Below are positions 57,960 to 64,000 of a DNA stretch of 64,000 nt, piece after piece. A program made the position numbers and the translations under genes. The stretch covers positions 27,708-91,707 of the forward strand of contig JAUCBJ010007570.1 in assembly GCA_032718475.1 (NCBI GenBank), in the 5' to 3' direction. The notes under the pieces were generated by a model. It was not told the DNA's origin. It searched no databases and saw nothing but the letters and a program-made list of their open reading frames with translations. Numbering within the stretch: the stretch's first letter is position 1; every line of letters starts with the position of its first letter. The DNA comes from Nemertoderma westbladi (taxonomy: Eukaryota; Xenacoelomorpha; Nemertodermatida; Nemertodermatidae).

Positions 57960-59630
57960 TGGGTTGGACACTGACTCATCCCTCCACTACTACTACTACT
58001 ACTGTACTATGGCTATCACCCATTGAAGTCTCTGTGCTGTCAATCACTTATTCCTTTAGAAGTTTATGTAGGTACTTTACTGGGATTGATACATATTAGA
58101 TTGGTCGCTGGCTGAGGCTAGTCCAGATATAATATATTAGGAAGGCACTCTGGCTGTGACTGGGCGGCAAATTGATTCAACTGGGCGGCACTTGTGCCGC
58201 CTAGTGGCAAAGTTAAACGAGGCTATGGGGGGGGGATTCATGCAACTCGCACCGCGACTGTGAGGTTTGCCCGGTTTGGTGTCACTGTGCAATCAAATCT
58301 CGCTGTGAATACCGTACCTAACTGTATTTTATAACTGTAATTAATTAATTTCACATTTTTCATTTTCATTTTTCAAAGTTCATTAAAATTAATGAACTGA
58401 GCAGTGGCCCAGTGCAAGTCAGCAATTCAAGGCCAAATTAGCAAATTGAAGGAATTGTGAACTGGAGTCCTAGTAACTAGTCCTCTGCTCTAGCTTGTGT
58501 GAGGAGAACTTAACTTCATAAAGCATAAAGAAATAACTTGTAACTTACCGCCAGTATATTAACTTAATGTCTTCATAAAGGGATATAATTAGGATACTAC
58601 CAGTAGTGTAGTGTAGTTTCCAGTCCAGCAGCCACCCCACCAGCCATCAGCCGGGCGCTTTGGTGTAGGTTTGCCTAAGGCAAAGCAGATGCCGTTAGGT
58701 AACTCAGCTAATGTCGGACCATAGCTGCAGAGTAATAGGTAATACAGTAATACAGCAAGTATAATAAGAAAGCCAATGCTATGCTGGCTGCCTCAATTAG
58801 TACACGGTGTGTGTGTGTAATGTATACTAGGAAGGATGGTAGTGGTAGACAGTGGTGGTCTGCTCTCTGGTCAGCTGGTGTGTTGATTGGCAGCCTGGCT
58901 CCATAGATGGGAAAGGAATCTGCTTGCCTCAGGGGGCTGACGAGTAGCAGATACAATTTTACAAATCCACCCGTTTGATGGGTGGAATTCAATTAATTCT
59001 TAATTAAAAGTTAACTATGCTGTAATTTTAATCTTTACAGCACCAAAATATGTAGTTTTGCGGTAGTAGTGGAGAAATACAAACTCATCCACCCGTTTGA
59101 GGGGTGTCTGTCCAGCCCTTTGACGGGTGAAAGTTCCTAGCTGCAGTACCTGGTACTTGTTAGATTCCCCGGATAGTTCCCTTTGCAGCCATAAACACAA
59201 CAATGTTTTCCCATATTATTATTAATATTATTGGTATTAAATTATTAAAAATAATTAATAATCCGAAAAAGCTGAAAAGTAATCATTCAGTTGTCAATCC
59301 AGTCTGCCAGAGTGCCAGTACTGCAGTATGTCAGTGTTTAAGAGTACCTGTCTGCCAGTACAGCGGTAGGCTAAAATGTAAAAGAATGAAAAACATTGAC
59401 CCCGCTAGCGCAGCGGGGTGCGGATTTACAGGATTACTGCAGTACTGCTGTGCCAGTCCTTCAGTATAGTATAGTAGTAGTCCTTGACAATATCCAATAC
59501 CGGTCTGCCGGCACCTGAATACTGCAATACATCTGTACATAGCTGCATAGCCTACCCACTACCTGCCTGCCCTGCCTGCCTACAGGCCTACTAGTACCGC
59601 AGACTGGAATCCATACTGCCATACACTTGC
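57960..59630. other. Gene-free intergenic DNA
   Basis: No coding region recognised. CCACCCGTTTGA-GGGTGG hairpin-like words occur at about 58968 and 59090. Confidence 0.45.
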
Positions 59631-59631
59631 A

Positions 59632-60085
59632 CCGGATTAATCCGGCGCGCTTTACAATAAAAGCGCGCCAATGTCAGAATGTGGCGCGTGGCGCGCTCGA
59701 AAATTGTAAAGCGCGCCGGCTTTGGCGCGTGGCGCTAACAAAAATAAAAACCGGCGCCGGTTTATTGGTTTAACAATTACCAATTACGGATGTGACTTAA
59801 AAATTGCATCAGCTGTTTAAAAATTTCGGCTCGCTTCGCTCGCCTTTCTTTTTCCTATTGTATGGTTACTGCTGTCAGGCTGTAGAGGGACAGGCTGACA
59901 GGTACAGTAGTTCTGACATTGTCAGACTGGTTACACTCCTTCAAAATTGAAATTGCATTGGCCAGTTGGCGCGGCGCTCTTCAAAATTGTTTCAATGTGC
60001 TGATATGCGGCGCGGCTTAACAATTTCGTTGGCGTGGGGTTTGCTTAGAAATTGCATCGGCGCGCTATCCGGCGCACTTTTTGGA
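59632..60085. mobile_element. GGCGCG-rich foldback element
   Basis: The left end (ATTAATCCGGCGCGCTTTAC) and right end (ATCGGCGCGCTATCCGGCGC) are dense in GGCGCG and GCGCGCC words in both orientations, with AATTGTAAAGCGCGCC and TTAACAATTTCG-type pairs inside. Similar in style to 17835-18415. No gene; boundaries approximate. Confidence 0.45.
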
Positions 60086-60614
60086 TGGATTCCATACAGA
60101 GCACAGGCTAGTACCGGTACCTACTACAGTACTAGGCATGTTTGTGTACTATACACTTTAGTAGGCCTATGTACTGATGTAGGCTGTATGGTCTGATACT
60201 GATAGTACTGTAGTAAGCAAGGCGTTCTTAACTAAAGGCCATGCAACCGTGCAGCACTGAAGGCTGACTGGAGGCTGACGCTATTCACAGTTTAATACAG
60301 TAGAATAGCATAGTATGTAGTACTGGAGTACTGCTACTGCTGTTCTGTCTACCGGTAACTGTAATTTAATGTTACACTGACTGTACAGCTGTACCGTCAG
60401 ACAGACTGGTAAATCATTATTAACACATTTGTATGGTTTAAAAGATACGATAACAATAAATTAGGTACATATTACAGTATTAAAAGGCTAGGCCCTTTTT
60501 TTCAGGTAGGCCTATTCTAACAACTGGGAACTGAAGAAAGCTCATTATTCTGTAAACTAGGCCTACTCGTTTCTCCGTACAATTATCCGTGCCCTGCTCA
60601 ATGTTTAATTGATA

Positions 60615-61307
60615 ATGCCACTGAAATGTTGCGTATTTGGTTGCCGGTCCAACTACGACGAGCACTCAACAACAACAAAAGAACGCGTTGCTGTTTATCG
60701 TTTACCAGCGGATGATGAAGAACGGCGACGCTGGATTCAGGCCATTTCACGAGACAACATTCCTGAAACTAAAAACACCGTTGTTTGTAGCAAACACTGG
60801 CCTTCTGATTTTCCGACTATTACTATTAGGGGAAAGCATCGGCCGATAAATCCACCGTCTGTGTTTCCAATGATCCCCAAAAGCCAAGTTCCAACTCCAG
60901 TAGCCGCTCCTCGAACTACTAAAAGATCATCCCTGGAAGTTAGATCATTGGAACCAGATCAGTTAGATGCATTTACTAAAAGTGACGATATCGACTCTAT
61001 CTCAACAATATGTCAAGAACTTTCTAAACTACCGAATGGAGTGAATGTTTATCGTTCCGATGAGACTGTTAATATCCTATCTGTTGATTACATTGAAGGA
61101 ATTCCTCGATTTTTGATTAAACTGAACGATTCTTTTTCTTTCCAAGCATTTCATTGTGGGATTGCATGCTCTATCTCGACTCTTAGTCAGCTGCGCATAA
61201 CGGCACTGAATAAATGGTCACGCCTTGAGGAAGCCGTTCGTTTTTTGAATCAGCTGCAAATAAGTCACAGAAACAGCGTGATATTAGACCACATTATCAC
61301 TATATAA
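60615..61307 (+). CDS. THAP-domain protein of the P-like element
   Basis: 230 codons from the second in-frame Met (MPLKCC), preferred over the Met six bases upstream because THAP proteins usually start M-P-x-x-C. The THAP zinc finger covers residues 5-84: C5/C10, W40, C58 and H61 (CSKHW) form the C2CH metal site, with a C-terminal NPPSVF in place of the usual AVPTIF box. This fold binds DNA. The rest (SISTICQELSKLPNGVNVYR, PRFLIKLNDSFSFQAFHCGI) is unrecognised. It lies centrally between the inverted repeats, so it is most likely the DNA-binding part of a transposase rather than a host gene. The stop at 61307 is followed by related coding in another frame. Confidence 0.85.
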   Translation: MPLKCCVFGCRSNYDEHSTTTKERVAVYRLPADDEERRRWIQAISRDNIPETKNTVVCSKHWPSDFPTITIRGKHRPINPPSVFPMIPKSQVPTPVAAPRTTKRSSLEVRSLEPDQLDAFTKSDDIDSISTICQELSKLPNGVNVYRSDETVNILSVDYIEGIPRFLIKLNDSFSFQAFHCGIACSISTLSQLRITALNKWSRLEEAVRFLNQLQISHRNSVILDHIITI

Positions 61308-61324
61308 GTATATAAGAGTATATA

Positions 61325-61669
61325 AGTGCAACTCATGAGGACATACCAGCTGACAATAGACAATACTACTTAAAATATGGCTCATATTTAAACAGACTTG
61401 ACCGCGGTGGATTAAGGAAACCAGATGACAAGACTTGTATATTCACATTTTATTGTTATATGTTGTTTATTAATTTAAAATCAGAATTTTGCCGAAAATC
61501 TCTAGAAACCGTTTTTTGTTATTTGTCATCTGTCTATTGTCTGGAAATAACTCGCGCATCTACTCGCAAATTGATTAATATTTTTGTAAATAATGATTGT
61601 ATATTAAAAACTCCACAATCTACAAAGGAGAATGCACAAAAGAAAATAAAATTATCAGAATCTCGCTAG
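61325..61669 (+). pseudogene. Frame-shifted continuation of the THAP protein
   Basis: An open frame in a different phase from the THAP ORF: HEDIPADNRQYYLKYGSYLN, then RLDRGGLRKPDD and a Lys-rich end with stop at 61667. The GGLxxP pattern resembles the region late in THAP/P-type transposases. The junction consists of repeated TATATAAG units, so replication slippage could have shifted the frame. Confidence 0.5.
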
Positions 61670-61867
61670 AAAACTCCATTTGTGCTATATACTTAACTTA
61701 AATCGCATAATTGTGCTACGGTACTTAAATCACATTTGTGCTACTGTACTCTTAATTTATAAATAAATATATGTGATAAATAATGTGGATAGCTGTATAA
61801 AATACGGTCCGTGTTAGTAATTATCGTTTAATGTATTTGCATGTGCTACGTTCGGTTATATAATACT

Positions 61868-62283
61868 AGCTGGGATGGCCGGCTTCGCCGGCATCCCATC
61901 GCGCTCGGCGCGATGGGCAGACTCGCGCTTCGCGCTCGCAGTTTAAATTCCCTTTAGTCCCCGAAATAACGTCCCATGACAACGGATGCCATGGTAACAG
62001 GGTCTTTAAAGTCATTCCATGTAATTTCTCAGGGTCGATATAGTAGGGGTAGGTTTTGATCCTAGGTCTGTACGATCATTGGTACCCGAAATAATGGCCC
62101 ATAGCAACGGTTGCCATAGTGACAGACAGTGCCACACCCCCTACCCCAAAGCCACATAGCCTATGTTACCCGCCGGGTCATGATACCCCTGTGGACAAAA
62201 TTTCAGCCCTCTGGGGTCAGTAGTTCTGGAGAAAAACGTGAACAGACAGACATACTCTTTTCTTTATTTATATATAGATATAA
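61868..62283 (+). repeat. SINE-like insertion in the P-like element
   Basis: Starts TACTAGCTGGGATGGCCGGC with a GGCTTCGCCGGC hairpin and ends GAACAGACAGACATAC followed by TTTCTTTATTTATATATAGA. This head and tail are typical of short non-autonomous retroelements related to RTE-like families. Two diverged internal repeats share CCATGACAACGGATGCCAT-type sequence. No coding region. Confidence 0.55.
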
Positions 62284-62514
62284 CCGATATTATCTTCCAT
62301 TTATAAAATTGTTAATATTCGATATTTTTTCCATATTTCACATTTCAATTTAACGTTTTAATGGATATTCCATTGTTACGAACCAGCTGCATTGGTTTAA
62401 ATTGATGAAAGAGGGACTCCAAGATGTAAAATTCAGTTAATGTGGTCAGCCTCCAGTCAGCCTTCAGTGCTGCACGGTTGCATGGCCTTTAGTTAAGAAC
62501 GCCTTGGTAGTAAG

Positions 62515-62828
62515 CTATGCTGCAATATTCCTACTATCACTGTATCAGACTGTCCACTTCCACTGTTAGGTAACTTCAAACTTGGTAAAATACCGTACTC
62601 CACTGCACAGCACTACCTGACTGCCTGACTGCTCCATACTCCTATACACCAGTACAGCAGTAGGTACTCCTGTACTTAATAGGCCTATTTGCCTATTTAC
62701 AAATTGATTAGGCTCCCTACTGAACTAGGTAAATTACTTCATGATTTATTTGTGGCATTTGATTGTCCGGCAGTAGTGAGTGATCATCCTAAGTTTCATT
62801 ATTTCGCGTTTGTTCAGGCGATGCTGAG
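62515..62828 (+). promoter_or_regulatory. Upstream region of CTDNEP1
   Basis: Only 314 bp separate the target duplication of the P-like element from the CTDNEP1 start codon. TTTGTTCAG just before the ATG could be a 3' splice site of a 5'-UTR intron, but no donor is certain. Confidence 0.35.
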
Positions 62829-63569
62829 ATGTGTAATAACGTATTTGTCGGATTGATCGCCTACGTTACCGGGTTTTGGACCTACTTAGTAAATATGTTT
62901 CGCACTGGAGTACGTCAAGCGATCCAACATCAGACGGTCCGTTACGATTACTGTCCTTTGGGTGCGATATCACGCCAACGACTATCGATGGTGCGTCGTA
63001 AAACTCTGGTGCTGGATCTCGACGAAACCTTGATACACTCGCACCACGATGGCGCGATGCCTCCTATCGTTACGAACGTCCAGGAACGGCCCACCACACC
63101 GCCTGACTTTATTCTTAGGGTCACCATCGACCAACACCCCGTAAAGTTCTTCGTTCACAAACGCCCCCATGTTGATTTCTTCCTGGACATTGTAAGTCGG
63201 TGGTACGACTTGGCTATATTCACCGCTTCTATGGAGATTTACGGGACGGCAGTGGCGGATCAATTAGACAATCAGCGTAGGATATTGTGCCGGCGTTATT
63301 ACAGACAACACTGCGTTGTAGACTTCAAAAACTTCGCTGGTTACAACAAGAACTTACGAGTAATTACTAACGATTTAGCTAATATTTGTATAATAGATAA
63401 TTCCCCGGTCGCATATAGGGGTTTCCCGGATAACGGAATCCCAATAAAATCTTGGTTTGCCGACCCGACTGACACTTGTCTGCTCAATCTGTTGCCATTT
63501 CTTGATGCGTTGCGGTTTTGTAATGATGTTAGGACTGTTTTGCATCGGAATATATGTGCCATTCGTTAA
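62829..63569 (+). CDS. CTDNEP1: CTD nuclear envelope phosphatase 1 (Dullard)
   Basis: A single-exon frame of 246 residues (human CTDNEP1 has 244). A hydrophobic N-terminal anchor (about 5-22) precedes [19 protein letters not shown]. The HAD phosphatase motif is [15 protein letters not shown], with catalytic Asp63 and Asp65. Further family motifs are [53 protein letters not shown] and [20 protein letters not shown]. This membrane phosphatase of the ER/nuclear envelope dephosphorylates lipin with its partner CNEP1R1, controlling nuclear membrane lipid synthesis. The upstream ATG at 62821 is in another frame and closes quickly, so 62829 is the start. The frame is intact. Confidence 0.96.
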   Translation: MCNNVFVGLIAYVTGFWTYLVNMFRTGVRQAIQHQTVRYDYCPLGAISRQRLSMVRRKTLVLDLDETLIHSHHDGAMPPIVTNVQERPTTPPDFILRVTIDQHPVKFFVHKRPHVDFFLDIVSRWYDLAIFTASMEIYGTAVADQLDNQRRILCRRYYRQHCVVDFKNFAGYNKNLRVITNDLANICIIDNSPVAYRGFPDNGIPIKSWFADPTDTCLLNLLPFLDALRFCNDVRTVLHRNICAIR

Positions 63570-63573
63570 TAAA
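63568..63573 (+). terminator. AATAAA overlapping the CTDNEP1 stop codon
   Basis: The stop TAA (63567-63569) overlaps AATAAA. If it is used, the 3' UTR would be only a few tens of bases long. Another signal further on is possible. Confidence 0.4.
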
Positions 63574-64000
63574 ATATCCAACCTTTAAGTTTAATATTGA
63601 TATATAATTTTATTCGACTAAATTTTATATTCAATAGTACCGTAACCATTTACTTCATGTTCATGGGTTATAAAGTAAATTCTATCAGCGTAACCTTGAC
63701 TACAAGGTAGACTGCTAGCTTGCGCCATGAAGTGAGTAATTTTATTCGTAACTTAAAACCTTTTACGGCGAGCGGAACATTTACAAACATGCGTGTTCAG
63801 GTGTTCCTGATGCAGACTTGTTGCGGTAATAATCGGTTTGGGTACCAGTGGTCCAAAATTTTTATGCCCAAAACTGTAACCATGCATGTTACAGTTATTA
63901 GCGACACTTTGTGCCCGGATGGTAACAATGTCCGAAATTCCGCTACGTTTCTTATATTATGGCATAGGGTTATGGTTACATGGCACTTTTATTAATTATG
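63574..64000 (+). other. Unassigned end of window, possible tiny first exon
   Basis: No conserved protein is recognised; the 91-codon frame at 63720-63995 has no motif I know. GCCATGAA followed by GTGAGT near 63724-63736 could be a start codon with a splice donor five bases later, the beginning of a gene whose other exons lie beyond the window. This is speculative. Confidence 0.25.

Larger units (their letters stand above)
60218..62506. mobile_element. P-element-like transposon with THAP gene
   Basis: A 2,289-bp element. The terminal inverted repeats match over about 60 bp, starting CAAGGCGTTCTTAACTAAAG and continuing CCATGCAACCGTGCAGCACT. An exact 8-bp direct repeat GTAGTAAG flanks it (60210-60217, 62507-62514). 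An 8-bp duplication, CA...TG ends and an internal THAP-domain reading frame together point to the P-element superfamily, whose transposases bind DNA through an N-terminal THAP domain. The encoded protein is too short for a full transposase and the frame shifts after 61307, so this copy is non-autonomous or decayed. A SINE-like insertion lies at 61868-62283. Confidence 0.82.

Noticed and set aside
57835-58099. Short frames with poly-Tyr/Thr
   Set aside because: They arise from a (TAC)n microsatellite near 57988 and contain no domain.

Overview
This window is eukaryotic and almost certainly from an invertebrate animal. It has spliced genes with GT-AG introns, AATAAA polyadenylation signals, an animal-type gene set (eL13 ribosomal protein, a SAFB-like protein, SUPT7L, sideroflexin, CTDNEP1, a polyamine-oxidase-like enzyme), animal transposon families and long satellite arrays. 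I cannot name the taxon from the sequence alone. Short palindromic words (AGGCCT, ACCGGT, TACAGTA) are unusually common in the non-coding DNA.

Layout. 0-7.3 kb: a 24-bp BamHI-site satellite in two blocks, split by a 1,667-bp hAT-type element with a perfect 8-bp target duplication. 7.3-11.4 kb: a LINE remnant and gene-free DNA. 11.5-15.2 kb (-): a two-exon SAFB-like gene. 15.9-21.7 kb: nested non-autonomous elements with long inverted repeats, one inserted into an arm of another. 22.4-24.9 kb: a LINE fragment and a 1.7-kb inverted-repeat element. 25.3-31.2 kb (+): a five-exon ribosomal protein eL13 (RPL13) gene whose last intron holds LINE copies. 31.9-38.0 kb: a second satellite with a 26-bp unit and an internal ~2-kb duplication. 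38.4-44.7 kb (-): a two-exon FAD amine oxidase whose single intron holds one LINE copy inserted inside another. 46.2-47.2 kb (-): SUPT7L. 48.9-49.9 kb (-): sideroflexin. 50.0-50.3 kb: a MITE. 51.0-55.4 kb: a decayed DNA transposon with 4-bp target duplication that carries an antisense LINE fragment. 60.2-62.5 kb: a P-element-like transposon encoding a THAP-domain protein. 62.8-63.6 kb (+): CTDNEP1.

The host genes are unrelated housekeeping genes (translation, RNA/chromatin scaffold, SAGA transcription complex, mitochondrial serine transport, nuclear-envelope phosphatase) and do not form an operon. SUPT7L, sideroflexin and CTDNEP1 are uninterrupted single-exon genes, whereas eL13, SAFB and the oxidase have introns. 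Most of the rest is transposons inserted into transposons or satellites, with several insertion events resolvable to the base from target-site duplications. I found no RNA gene other than a tRNA-related SINE, and no CRISPR array. I do not see a clearly new functional system. The most unusual items are the self-nested LINE, the THAP/P-like element, the 4-bp-TSD transposon with a Tudor-like N-terminus, the stacked long-inverted-repeat elements, and an unclassified ~55-bp motif present about ten times.
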